Positions 45,108-56,575 of a stretch of DNA of 64,000 nucleotides are shown piece by piece. Positions within the stretch are counted from its first letter, which is position 1. Every line of letters starts with the position of its first letter. The translations under genes and the position numbers were made by a program. The DNA is taken from contig ML058550.1 of the NCBI GenBank assembly GCA_003013855.2, positions 1,642,001-1,706,000 on the forward strand, read 5' to 3'. This stretch comes from Liriodendron chinense (taxonomy: Eukaryota; Streptophyta; Magnoliopsida; Magnoliales; Magnoliaceae). Under the pieces are notes generated by a model. That model was not told the origin of the DNA. It saw nothing but the letters and a program-made list of their open reading frames with translations, and did not search any database.

Positions 45108-46355
45108 TATGCCGACATCAAGCAATATCTCGAAACCCAGGAGTATCCAGAGTCAGCAACAGCAACAGATCGCCGAACCATCCAGCGTTTGGCCGGCCAA
45201 TTCACCATCAATGGCGAAGTTCTTTACAAGAGATCCTATAATCACATCCTCCTTCGATGGGTCGATGAAACAGAAGCTGCAAAGATCATGGGAGAAATAC
45301 ATGAAGGAATCTGTGGCCCACACATGAATGGGCACATGATGGCAAAGAAGATTTTACGACTGGCTACTATTGGCTCACCATGGAGACAGACTGTTGCCAG
45401 CACGTCAGAAAATGCTTCAAGTGTCAGGAGCATGCGAATTAAATCCATGCCCCCATCATCGGAGTTATACAACCTGACCACCCCCTGGCCCTTCTCCATG
45501 TGGGCACTCGACATCATCGGCAAGATCAGTCCCAAAGCATCAAACGGTCATGAGTACATACTTGTGGCAGTCGACTACTTCACCAAGTGGGTAGAGGCAG
45601 CCTCCTACACCACAATTGCAGCATCTCAGGTGATCAAATTCATGAAGAACAACATCATATGCCGGTATGGAATCCCTAATGCCATCATCACAGATAATGG
45701 GACCTCGTTCGTCAACAAGAAGATGGATGACTTCCTCAGCAAATTCAAGATCCAACGTCATCGATCAAGCCCCTACCGTCCCCAGATGAATGGTGGGGTA
45801 GAAGCCGCAAACAAGACAATTGTCAGGATACTCGAGAAGATGGTCGTGACCTATCGAGATTGGTCAAATATGCTCCCATATGCACTTTGGGCCTATCGAA
45901 CGTCTGTACGGTCTGCTACCGGCGTTACTCCTTTCGAGCTTACCTATGGAATGGAGGTAGTTTTACCGGTCGAGGTGGAAATACCATCGCTACGAGTGTT
46001 ACTCGAAAGCGGAATTGAAGAAGGAGAATGGCAACGGGCCAGGTTCGATCAGTTGCAGCTAGCAGATGAAAAGCGCATGCGTGCACTAAGTCATTCCTAG
46101 TGTTATCAGAAAAGGATCGCTCGGGCTTACAGCAAGAGAGTCCGAAAAAGAAGTTTCAAGGTAGGCGACATGGTCATGAAGAAGATTCTACCGTCGCACC
46201 TCCCGGATCCCAGAGGAAAGTTCAAACCCTCGTGGGACGGGCCACTGATCATCAGAGAAGTACTTCCTGGAGGCGCCCTTAGACTCAACAGCATGAGAGG
46301 GGTGGATCTTCCTGAGCCAACCAACGCCGACAACGTGAAGATTTTTCATGGGTAA
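45108..46355 (+). pseudogene. Integrase of element A
   Basis: It inserts the DNA copy. The core is in good shape: ALDIIG (first Asp), ITDNGTSF (second Asp) and NGGVEAANK (Glu). The N-terminal HHCC zinc binder is destroyed by a frame change between about 45355 and 45450, where the Cys residues are found in another frame. The C-terminal segment 46170-46355 (GKFKPSWDGPLIIREV) follows a TAG at 46098. Confidence 0.88.
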
Positions 46356-46808
46356 GTCATTCTGACCTTATCAAGAGTTACTTTAATAGAGCTGAAGTCA
46401 AGAGGTCGAAGCTAAGACCTCTGAAAGATCATTTCCGTCCACCAGCAAGTGTTTCAAATAAGGGGATTCAAAAAAAGGAAAATACAAAAAAAGGGAGAAT
46501 TCAAAAGGAAAAGACAAAAAAAAAGAGAGAAAGAATACAAAAAAAAAAGAAAAGAAAAGAGAAAGAAAAAGGAAAGCCAAAGCAAGGCACCCAAGAAAAA
46601 AAATCAGTCCAAGAAGAAACACAGTCATCCATCCATTCATCTCAGAGGAGTCTTTAGCAAAGACCGACAGCTCTATCATCGTAACTTAGGATAAGGGCTG
46701 AAAGACTGCCATCGGCCGGCAACGACGGATTCCCGACCTCTAGCCGCCGCAGTTATCCAGAGATCCAGAAAGAAAAAAAAAGAAAAGAAAATGTGTGCCT
46801 AAACAAAG
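46356..46808 (+). other. 3' region of element A, A-rich
   Basis: After the integrase stop lies a long AAAG/GAAA stretch (46460-46600). No coding motif. Confidence 0.5.
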
Positions 46809-47040
46809 AGGGAGGAGTGAAAACCCGAAAGGGCGCTCCGAGTAAAAACAGTGGGCATACAGCGGACTTGGTGAAAACCCGAAAGGGCGCCGAGGGTAAA
46901 AACAGCATAGCTGCCAAGGGGCAGGCAAGATCAAACACCCGAGACGTGGTGAAAATTCGAAAGGGCGCCACGGGCAAAAATGACGGGAAAAGGCCGGCTG
47001 TGGTGAAAACTCGAAAGAGCACTGCAGGCAAAAATGGCTC
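46809..47040 (+). repeat. Four copies of GTGAAAACCCGAAAGGGCGC
   Basis: Units near 46807, 46870, 46951 and 47002, each followed by (G/C)xxGG(G/T/C)AAAAA, with spacing of about 51-81 bp. They lie in the noncoding 3' part of A; this kind of repeat recalls Tat-lineage 3' regions. Confidence 0.75.
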
Positions 47041-47485
47041 AAATGGAAAAATAAAAAAATAAAAAAAATAAAAGTGCAGGTACCAAGAAATCAGACGGTC
47101 CAGATCGGTTCAAGCAGTTACAGTTCAAGAACAAGAAGAAGTACAGTCAGGAACAAAGAGCTCCACAAACTCTGACAATCTCAAGAGGCAATAGTTTCGG
47201 TTGCCTACACCTCTAGGGAACCAAAGGATCATGCAAGTTAATCCCGAGACATCGGTCAAAGCATTGGCCGAGCCCCAGTTCTGATTCCCATATCCCGACA
47301 CAAAATCCAGACACACTCGCAAGACAACTCATGGCACAATAGATTCTCAAAAAGTTTTCTTCCTTTTTTTTTAAAAAAGCATCATATTTCTTTTACACAT
47401 ATCATATCATCTTTTTCAAAAAATATAAAAATGCATCATCATCAATCATATATGCAAAAAAGGAATGTGCAGGTGGCCAACACAG

Positions 47486-49336
47486 TCAATCTCTACCCTC
47501 CTCCTCGGCCACATCAGGTAAGTCCTCTGACCCATAAAAAGATAGTCTCTCTCTCAACCTGCTCACCTCCATACGCAGGTAATGCGCCTCATCGCGCTCA
47601 AGGGTACGGATCGCTGTCTCCTCATCAGACAATCTCTGATCGGCAGCCAATCTCCTCGACATCATCTCACAATGATACCGAAGTGCAGAGATCTCAGACA
47701 GCAGATGGCCATGAGTGGCCAAAAGGAAGCAAGGATCAATGAAAGGGCGCTCCTCAAAAGGTTCATATGAACCAGATGAAGAGCTAGCATCTCCAAGGAT
47801 ATCCTGCTCATCCTCATCAGCAGTCTGGTGCCAGCAAGGGATACGTCGGTACAAAGACTGCTCAGCAACCCAGTACTGATATGGGGCGGTCGCCATCGGA
47901 AAAGTCAGTAGCTCAAAACCCAGCAAATCAGCAGTCAAGTGACTCGCCCAAGAACAATCAATCCGGGTCCTAAAGTCAGAGGATCTGGATGGAAGTGCTC
48001 GACGCCCGATACCCGTGAAAGCGAAAAGAGGAACATCCTGCTCGTACCCAAACTGCCGCAGGAACCGAATGGGATGATAAGAAAAGTAGGATCGAAAGCC
48101 TACCAACATCAGAGGAAGGCGGTGTGCTTCACAAAGCACAGGAGGAAGTGAAAGCCAAGATGACTCCCAACGAACGTTCCAGTCACGAAGTTCAGCAAAC
48201 ATCCTGCGATACAAGGGCTCGCTCATCCCAGCTGTATGCGGAAGGAACTCCACGATATAACGCATGATGTCAGAGCTAGGAGTGCCAGGAAGGGGTACAG
48301 GAACGGTCAAAGAAAGACGCTCCCATAGCCAGACCTGATCACAAAAAAAGAAAAGAAGTTCAGCTAGAGCAAAGAAATTCCTAGCAAAGCAAGAAGAAAA
48401 AGGATGTCGAAAAGATACCTGAAGAAAGGCACAACAGCCGCGAAGGACACGAGTGCGGCCCAGGGCGCAGTCAGTCAGCCCATTGAACAGCTCGGCCAAG
48501 GTAAGAGAAATGATCCCCTGCCGACGGATAGCTCGGCTCATCACCTCAAAAAGCAGAGGAGTCTGGGACCTGCTCCATCCCGAGAACAGCACCTCAGCAA
48601 TCAAGCAGAACATCAGTGCATTCCGAGCAAAGGTAGAACCGGCCACACTCCAAGGACCCGAAAAAAGATCATACAGTAAGTCCAAGGAAAACACTACAGC
48701 ATCCTGGCCGGCAGCTGCAGGATGAACAAGATAAGGGATCCCGAATCAGTTCTGCGGTGTGGCAGTCTTCGGCGATGTCTTCGGCGAGAAATACTGAGTA
48801 TAATCCCAGGGCAAGCCTGTCAAGCGTGCAAGCTCCTCCAAAGAGGGTCCCATCTTCATATCGTTGAACGCAAACAAGTTCAACGAAGGGACCCAGTCAA
48901 TCAAGGCAGCTCCAAGCATCCTCCAATCAATATCAACTCTAGCCATATGGACCAGACTACCAAAGCCATAGGACTCTAACTCCCGAATCTCATAAGCTGA
49001 CAAGCTGTCAAGCCAAGCAAGCAGTCGTGGCGAGCAAGAAGGACGAGGAAGCAGCTGACAAGTCCTCACTGGTGCCCCCTCCAGAACAAAAGGCCCAGAA
49101 ATCAATGATAGCTCATCGAGGATCGGAAGGTCAACGGGCGAAGGGGAAGGAAAAGTTGGAACCTCTGCAGACTCGACAGCCCCTGACCTGCCCTCAGTAA
49201 TGGCTATGTCTGATATAGTCGCATCACTATCTGAAACTGTCATAACCTCAGCCGCATGGGAAGACTTGCCCACCTCATGAACAGAGTGCGCAAAAGACCG
49301 ACGATCAAGAGAAGGACGATACTCCCCATCAAAAGG
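47486..49336 (-). pseudogene. Antisense plant-mobile-domain-like gene of element A, split by element B
   Basis: Read against the element. From 49336 leftwards one frame runs to 47486 with one TGA (48748-48746, CGA by inference). LDWLDSLSAYEIRELE-like sequence is followed by ALIDWVPSLNLFAFNDMKM and GPSLEELARLTGLP (about 48780-48880), the phrasing of plant DUF7745 / mobile-domain proteins. FLRQFGYEQDVPLF (about 48030) also fits that family. A likely intron is 48418-48335 (CAG/GTATCT to GATCAG/GTC); it is open, so it appears as T-rich coding if unspliced. The tail is Glu-rich and helical. The N-terminus is beyond the B insertion. Confidence 0.75.
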
Positions 49337-49641
49337 TGTTGGGGTCCCAGAAATAGGGATCCTCGAAACGATGATTCCAAATGCCAGAACCATCACACGG
49401 CCAGATTTAGGGCCAGTGCATCGAAAATCGTGGCACGAATCACGACACACGCATCAGACCTGCCTCAAGCATGAAATTGGGCCGGTAGTGGACCCCACCG
49501 GACACCGTGACCAAAACTATCCAAAATTGGGAGGATACCTCAATTATGAAGAAATAGGAGCAGTGCATCGGCATTCATCGCGAGGCGGACCCCGCAAATC
49601 TCCCAATTTGCAAAACCCAAGATTGAAGGACACGAATACGT

Positions 49642-49797
49642 CCAGCGCATCCAAAAAATGAATTTAAGGGCGCACTGCGTCCAGCGCATCCAAAAAATGA
49701 ATTTAAGGGCGCACTGCCTCCAGCGCATCCAAAAAATGAATTTAAGGGTGCACTGCCTCCAGCGCATCCAAAAAATGAGTTAATTTCAGGACGCACT
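49642..49797. repeat. 39-bp array in the U3 of the B LTR
   Basis: CCAGCGCATCC starts units at 49642, 49681, 49720 and 49759, each with AAAAAATGA(A)TTTAAGGG. Confidence 0.9.
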
Positions 49798-49929
49798 GGC
49801 AGCTGGCGCGTCCTGCAAACCAACTCCTGGACTCCGATCATTTCGCGACGCGCCGAGCGCATTTATCGACGCGCCGACTCATTTTCTCGACGCGCTACAC
49901 GTGTCAACCGCTTATTGGACGGCGATACC

Positions 49930-49937
49930 TATAAATA
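49930..49937 (+). promoter_or_regulatory. TATA box of the B LTR
   Basis: TATAAATA followed by CCCCGCCCACC. A GA-rich stretch starts about 35 bp downstream, so transcription probably starts near 49960-49970. Confidence 0.65.
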
Positions 49938-50195
49938 CCCCGCCCACCACCTCATTTGCATCATTCAGCGAGAGAGAGAGAGGACCTCATCGCCGGAAAA
50001 CCTTTGTCGATTGCCGGAATCCTTCTCCGACCGCCGGAACTCATCGCCGGAAATCGCACCTCCGATCATACCAGGTCTGGAGGAATAACTTAAGTCACCT
50101 TTTCCGATGCGCCGGACCCAGCGCATCATAAAAGTGACCCAGCGCATCAGGAAATCCTCGGCGGATTATGTAAACCATTAATCGTGGCATTTTAA

Positions 50196-50510
50196 GGACG
50201 CACTGGCCCCAGCGCGTCGCAAAATAGCCCAGCGGATCAGAAAAATAGAAGTTATCAAGTCAAAGCTATTTTAAGGACGCACTGGCCCCAGCGCATCGCA
50301 AAATAGCCCAGCGCATCAGGAAATTACAATTTTGGGACGCACTATCCGCAGCGCGTCGCAAAATAAGCCAGCGGATCGGGAAATTACATTTTTAGGACGC
50401 ACTGGCTCCAGCGCGTCATAAAATTACCCGGCGCTTCATGAAAATATTTTATGGACGCGCTGGCCCCAGCGCATCAATAAAATCAGGCCAGCGGATCGCA
50501 AAAATCAGCA
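50196..50510. repeat. About 60-bp array of GGACGCACTGGCCCCAGCGC in the B LTR
   Basis: Units start at 50196, 50275, 50335, 50395 and 50453. Each pairs CAGCGC(A/G)TCGCAAAATA with CCAGCG(C/G)ATC. Confidence 0.85.
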
Positions 50511-51108
50511 CTTTGCACATTCATTCCAGCACCTTTAAATCCTCATTTTATAACATTTTAAAGCCCCGTTTGAGCCTATTTTGGGTATTTCGAGCGTTCC
50601 GGACGCGATGGAGCAGTCAAACGACCCATCCGGGCTACCCAATGAGCAGAACGCAAGCCTTCGGAGTCCGATCTGACCCAACAAGCTGAATGGAACAATT
50701 CTCCCGAAAAGAGGCCGCCGGCGTCCAGAATCATACTGATGCATCATCATTACGTGTACTATCATAATATGACCCGAATCCAGGTCTGGACTAAGCAAAG
50801 GGGACTATGGTTAACACGATAAACTACACCAGGAGAGTTCTGAACTATCACACACAATCTGTTAAAAACTGATATTCCAAGAACAGTCGATGCCCTACCC
50901 ATCCAAACGGCATCCGCTGGTTGAGCTGCGCAGGTACACACAACTGTAGAATGGACTTCCTGAGGTCACCTGTCCCTACATTGACAAGCGCGGGCCCAGA
51001 GTCGTCCATCTCAGCCATAAACCCTGACAGTCTCAGCCCGGATCTCCGGTCAAAACATGGGACATAGACATCCGACTCGTACAAAGGTGGATCAGTCTAT
51101 AACAAATA

Positions 51109-51225
51109 CAGGTCTCCGCGACCATACAAATACAGGTCTCCGCGACCATACAAACACAGGTCTCCACGACCATACAAATACAGGTCTCCGCGACCACCAA
51201 AACACAGGTCTCCGTGACTAATGAA
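51109..51225. repeat. 24-bp array of CAGGTCTCCGCGACCATACAAA
   Basis: CAGGTCTCC occurs at 51109, 51133, 51157, 51181 and 51205. The solo LTR has a single unit at the matching place (32348). Confidence 0.9.
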
Positions 51226-51491
51226 CTCTGAGACCATAGTCCCCGCTGACTAGTCTTTTGCCTTTTAATCAAGGGTCATCGATCATTCGATGTAATTAAG
51301 GGTTCGTGCTAGATCACGGCCTGGAATGTACAAGATCACAGAATCTCTGGAATAAAATTCGCCTTGCGATATCTCTTCTCTTGTGTATTGTGTGAATGCT
51401 TGTGATTGTCTACGAATGTTTCTATATTCAGAACCCCAGATCAGCAAAACACCACATTCCGGAGGATGTTCATTCTCTAGTTCTAACAAAC

Positions 51492-51509
51492 TGGCGACTC
51501 TGCTGGGGA
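51492..51509 (+). other. Primer-binding site of B, tRNA-Arg type
   Basis: TGGCGACTCTGCTGGGGA, three bases after the LTR; identical to the site in A and here extended by TCGAACCC, which matches the T arm of a tRNA. Confidence 0.8.
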
Positions 51510-51971
51510 TCGAACCCAGAATCTCTGGTTATATCTGAATATATGGACACTCTAAGATCAATTGCTCGCAAGCACAAATATACACATAAGAGAGCCACTG
51601 CGAGGCGTAATGTTTCGGCGCCCTTCGGGCGTCAAACTGGCGACTCTCAACGGGAACGTTCTTCCCTTCATCTTTAAGGCAATAGATACTTAAAAGGTTT
51701 TCAAAACCCACTAATTCCACAACTACTCGTACTTGTCTCCCTCTTGCTTATTTTATTGATTTATGCACCGCGATCGATGGGCTCATACTCCCGACTGCAT
51801 TTATGAACTGTTCTAATAGTTTTATAACACAACAGAATTAGCAAGATATTAGGACAGACAGAAGAAATGGCATGCTCAATGACCAGTTCGTGCACCTTCC
51901 TTACCACCGGAGGCTTCAGCTTCCCTCGCTTCATCCCAGCCACGACGGCTGCTTCTAGTTCAGGATGGCAG

Positions 51972-53621
51972 ATGGTCAAAACGCGCCAACAGAAGAAAGA
52001 GCAGAAGAAAGTAGCCAGTTTAGCAGCATACGAGGAAGTGAATGTTGCAAGACCTCGCTCCGCAACCAAGAGACAATGGCAACCAAAACAAGGGCAGAAG
52101 ACTTCCACCAACAGTCAGGCCACATCAACCACGTCCTCGGTACCCGCAATGACGATCGAACAGTTTCCGCCATTGTCCAAGACCACCCCTGCCACACATA
52201 AATCCACCAAAACCGTGATTGCGAGGAGCTCCCAGCCCGTGACAATTCCTGAGCCAGGACAGGGGCAGAATCAGAAGGCCCGACCGGTGCTGGTCGCAAT
52301 GGTCCAGGTAGCAGAAGCAGAAGAGGGATCATATGAAGCAGACGAACTGCCTACGGTCCAAGATCAGATCGACAGATTAGTTCAGGCTAATCGGGAAACA
52401 AATGAACGAATGAGAGAGATTCAGGAAGCTTTGACCACTTTAATAGCTCAGAATGCCACTCGAAGCCTTGCACCACCTACGCGCCCGTTAGCTGAAGAAT
52501 CTCAAGGGGCAGCAGAAGAGCCAGCTAGTGCTGAGCCACTCACCCAGGCCAGGAGAGTTCCAGCGGAACGAATAATAGTTCCAACTACGCAAATGACGAG
52601 AGAAGAACTGTCGCAAACTATTGCGAGTCTTATGCGACAAGAGAAGGAAAAGGAAAGAGGAACCGGGTATAAATATCAAGTCCCATACCCTTTGGAAATA
52701 GAAGAAATACCGTTTTCGGTCAACTTCAGATGTCCGGATTTCGAAAAATTTGACGGTAGGGGGTCGCCAGAGGAACATATCACTCGCTTCCTCACAGCAT
52801 TGGGAAACTGGTCGACCGTCCCACAGTACTGTATGCGGTTATTCGGGTCAACGCTGACGGGGAAAGCTTTCCAATGGTACATGTCACTACCAGCAGGATC
52901 AGTGAAGTCATGGGAGCAGATGCGAGATAGTTTTATCTCAAAATTCTTCTCTATAGAAAGAGAAACATCGGTAACAGATCTGGCTTTGATCAGACAAAGA
53001 CAGGGTGAACCCGTGGAGAGATTCATGGACCGATGGGGAACGATCGCCGCTCAATGTCAAGAGTTACCCAGCGAGAAAGAGCAGATAAAGATGTGCATGC
53101 GAGCCCTGGACCCAATGATATCATACGGATTGTCAGGGAACAGTTTTCACTCTTTCCGAGAATTGGCCACCAAAGCACACCTGGTAGAAGAAGCTGCAGC
53201 ACGGGTAAACCTCAGACCCGAAAGGCAGAAAAGAGAAGGAGTAAGGATTGCCGAAACACACAACATAAGCAAAGGTAAAAATACGATAGATCGGAAGCGG
53301 CCCGCCGTGGAACCTAAGACAGACATGAAGGCTATACCTACTCAAGACAGAGGCAAGAGGCCTTACGTTCCTCAGAGAATAACGATAGCCGAGAGAGAAA
53401 GAGCCAACGGCCCGTACACCTTCGACATGGCCGATCTGATCCCCATCATGGAACAATTGGTAGAAGAAAAGGTAATCCGCTTGTCAGAACCGATTCGGCC
53501 CCACGAGGTTGGGAAGGTAGATGATCCCCGGTATTGTAAATACCATAGGTGCCTAAGCCACAAGACAGAAGACTGTTTTAGCCTGAAAGGAAGGATACAG
53601 GGGTTGATCAACCAAGGGTAA
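51972..53621 (+). CDS. Gag of element B
   Basis: Structural protein that forms the particle and binds RNA. I choose the in-frame Met at 51972 (MVKTRQQKKEQKK); the frame is open from 51867. Residues about 240-420 form the capsid core (PDFEKFDGRGSPEEHITRF, FQWYMSLPAGSVKSWEQM, LALIRQRQGEPVERFMDRW). The CX2HX4HX4C knuckle YCKYHRCLSHKTEDC is at 53532-53576. Intact to the TAA at 53619. The protease frame (-1) is open from 53582 and overlaps by 40 nt, so pol could be reached by frameshifting or by restart at 53627. Confidence 0.88.
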   Translation: MVKTRQQKKEQKKVASLAAYEEVNVARPRSATKRQWQPKQGQKTSTNSQATSTTSSVPAMTIEQFPPLSKTTPATHKSTKTVIARSSQPVTIPEPGQGQNQKARPVLVAMVQVAEAEEGSYEADELPTVQDQIDRLVQANRETNERMREIQEALTTLIAQNATRSLAPPTRPLAEESQGAAEEPASAEPLTQARRVPAERIIVPTTQMTREELSQTIASLMRQEKEKERGTGYKYQVPYPLEIEEIPFSVNFRCPDFEKFDGRGSPEEHITRFLTALGNWSTVPQYCMRLFGSTLTGKAFQWYMSLPAGSVKSWEQMRDSFISKFFSIERETSVTDLALIRQRQGEPVERFMDRWGTIAAQCQELPSEKEQIKMCMRALDPMISYGLSGNSFHSFRELATKAHLVEEAAARVNLRPERQKREGVRIAETHNISKGKNTIDRKRPAVEPKTDMKAIPTQDRGKRPYVPQRITIAERERANGPYTFDMADLIPIMEQLVEEKVIRLSEPIRPHEVGKVDDPRYCKYHRCLSHKTEDCFSLKGRIQGLINQG

Positions 53622-53626
53622 TCAGT

Positions 53627-56575
53627 ATGAAGGCACCGGAAAAAATAACGAAGGAAACAGCGGGGGTAGTTTTAGCCCTCTCCTCGGACAAGAGTACCCA
53701 ATTGCATGTCTCGTTCCCTGAACCTGAAGAACCCTGGACTTTGGTTAGCAGCCGTAAAAGGCTCGAGAATCGAAGAAGACTCCTCAGCCGCAAGAAGAAA
53801 GGGACGAGAAAGAAGAATAGCCAAGAGAAGAGCCGACTTATAGAAACCCCGGAACATTGCGCGATGGTATCGTTTATAGAACAGCCGCCAACAGAAGAGA
53901 CATTGCAGGCAAATAAAGAAGAAGCCAATGCCGTCATCCTTCGATCCGGAAGACAGATGCCGGAGCGCATTCGGCCAGAACCAATCGATCCGATGCAAGA
54001 AGACGGAAACCCGGATATACCCGTAACAAGGCCCCAGGGGCAGAAGTTGAAAGAGAAAGTTGTCGAGGCCACATCCAGTCGGCCGGAGCCAAGACAAGGG
54101 TCAGTGCCCGTAGTGTATGATGTCGTGTCGCACCTGCGAAAGGTCCCGGCCCGCCTGAGCATATATGACGCCTTGTGTCTCTCAAAGGCGTATAGGGAAA
54201 TGTTGATCAACGCGCTGCTAGACAGTGAAGCCAGAGAAGTGATGATGACAGAAATCGAAGCAGAAATGAGCGATCCAGACAAGTTTTGGGAAGGGAACGC
54301 GCCAATTCAGCAAGCAATGCAGATAGATCACCCCTCCGTAATCACATTCTCTGAAGAAGACCGCACGATTGAAGCTACAGACCACAACCGACCGTTGATG
54401 GTCACAGGAACAATTAGAGATACGGAGATTAAGCGATGCATGCTTGACGATGGGTCAGCGGTGAATATTATGTCATTGAAGACACTTCAAAGGTTGGGTT
54501 ACAGGCCATCAGCCCTGCGTCCCAGCACCATGGTCATTCAAGGGTTCAATCAGGACAGCCAGCGCACTCTAGGGTCGATCACTGTGATGCTAGAAATTGA
54601 AAGATTGAAGACGAAGGTAACATGCCAAGTGATCGACGCAGTAACAACGTATAATCTCCTACTAGGGAGGCCGTGGCTCCATCAGAATCGCGTCATTCCC
54701 TCAACCTATCATCAGTGCTTTAAATACAACAAAGGGGGAGTTCAGTACAGAGTGGCAGCAGACCCAAAGCCATATACGATCGCAGAATCATTCTTAGCCG
54801 ATGCTCGGTATTATGACCTGGTCGATGAAGGGGGAGACACGAAGAAGCCCGACGCAATGCAGAAAGGGCGAGGGGCAAGACCGAAAGTCGGCAAGTTCGA
54901 ACAGAGAGCCAAACCTCAGTCCATTATTCAGAAAGAAGCGAGTCAGGCAGCTGAAGGACCTCAAAGGACTACCAAAAAATTCTACATAGTCCCGAAACAC
55001 TTGCGACAGCCCGGGCAGTCCATCCTAGAAATGATCTCGAATCAGCACATGAGTGTGCTCAAATCTAGCTTCAATATGCCAGTACCAAAAATAGGAAGAG
55101 TTAAGCCTTTTCCGAAGGCTCCTAACCAGTTTGTGGTACCGCCAAACGCCAATACGAAGAAAGAAATCAAATTTTATTCAGTGACAGACGAACCTGCACG
55201 GTCCAAGGACGAGGTTGAGAAACCACTTCGTTTACCTCAGCCCATAGAAGAAGAGAGATACAGTGAAGCCAGCCGTAACATCATGAAGAGTATGGGCTTC
55301 TGCTGTTCAGAATCAGCCTCGAATGGTAGAATGTTAGCGCCGTTCGAAGAAAACAACAAAGTTCATCAAGGAAGAGAAGGGTTAGGGGCAAAGACGAAGA
55401 TCAGACATGTTAATATGGTGACAATCAATACTACGGAAGAGGTACAGCCACAAGAGGTAGCCGACGTTATCCAACCCAGTGCCGCACCTACACAGATAGA
55501 GGACGGGGGACAGCCCACGATAGATGAGCTTGAAGAAATAAATCTGGGAACCCTAGAAGACCCTAGAAATACGTACCTGAGTAAAAATGTCCCAGAAGAG
55601 GAGAAAGAGAAATACATCCGACTGTTGAAAGAAAATAGGGACGTATTCGCTTGGACATACTCAGAAATGCCAGGGCTCAGTCCAACAATCGCGATGCACA
55701 AGTTGGGCATCTTGAAAGGGAAGAGAGCGGTCAAACAGCCTCAACGACGATTCCACCCAAATATAGTACCCAAAATCGAAGAAGAAGTTGAAAAGTTGAT
55801 CCAGGCCGGGTTCATCCGAGAGGTTAAGTACCCACAATGGATCTCAAACATTGTGCCGGTCAAGAAAAAGAACGGTTAAATCCGAATCTGTGTAGACTTC
55901 CGGAACCTCAACGAAGCATGCCCTAAGGATGATTTCCCACTGCCCATCCTAGAGTTACTGATCGACAGTACAACAGGATATGCGGTGATGTCCTTTATGG
56001 ACGGTTACTCGGGATATAACCAGATCCGCATGGCCCCAGAGGATGAAGAATCTACGGCATTCCGTACAACGTTGGGCATATACTGTTACCGCGTGATGCC
56101 GTTTGGGTTAAAGAACGCAGGGGCAACGTATCAACACGCGATGCAAGTAATCTTCCAGGACATGATGCATAGACACGTCGAATGCTATGTAGACGATCTA
56201 GTTGTGAGATCGGCCGGGCATGAACAGCATAGGGAGCATCTACGGCAAGTATTCCAAAGGCTGAGAAAGAAAAGCCTTCGCATGAATTCATTGAAGTGCG
56301 CATTCGGGGTTTCCTCTGGCAAGTTTTTAGGGTTTGTTATCAGACATCGAGGAATAGAAATTGACCCAACAAAGATTAAGGCAATTAGGGACATGCCGCC
56401 ACCGAAGAGTCTCAAAGAACTCAAAAGCTTCCAAGGTCGGGTCGCGTACCTAAGAAGGTTCATCTCGAATTTATCTGGTCGTTGTCAACCGTTCTCGCGC
56501 CTCAACAAGAAAGGAGTACGGTTTGAGTGGGATGACGCTTGCCAGAAAGCATTCGATTCTCTGACAAATCTCCAG
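53627..56575 (+). pseudogene. Protease and reverse transcriptase of element B, one stop
   Basis: The protease active site DDGSAVN is near 54445 (Asp-Asp-Gly where Asp-Ser/Thr-Gly is usual), with LLGRPWLH at 54657. RT: SEMPGLSPTIAMHKLG near 55660, ICVDFRNLNEACPKDDFPLP near 55889, YVDD at 56186-56197. A single TAA (55877-55879) interrupts RT just after PVKKKNG; relatives have Gln there, so CAA to TAA. Unlike A, protease and RT are in one frame with no intron needed. Near 56560-56575 the frame shifts by one. Confidence 0.88.

Larger units (their letters stand above)
36215..49336 (+). mobile_element. Element A: Ogre/Tat-type Ty3/Gypsy retrotransposon, interrupted by B
   Basis: Order: 5' LTR, tRNA-Arg PBS, gag, protease, RT, RNase H, second RNase H, integrase, repeat-rich 3' region, antisense gene. 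At 49337 element B begins inside the antisense gene, so the rest of A should lie right of the window. The double RNase H, the PBS type, the protease-RT frame change and the extra antisense gene point to the Ogre/Tat lineage. About nine nonsense codons and at least two frame changes make it inactive. Confidence 0.88.
49337..51488 (+). repeat. 5' LTR of element B (2,152 bp)
   Basis: It starts TGTTGGGGTCCCAG and ends TTCTAACA. The 3' half matches the solo LTR at 30794-32637. TATA at 49930. Three tandem arrays are listed separately. Confidence 0.85.

Noticed and set aside
46809..47040. Four spaced repeats as a CRISPR array
   Set aside because: Spacing is irregular, units diverge, and the context is a plant retrotransposon 3' region.
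43410..55879. In-frame stops just before the RT core in A (43410) and B (55877) as a shared recoding signal
   Set aside because: They are at different codons relative to the RT motif and each can be explained by a point change; B needs no recoding elsewhere in pol.
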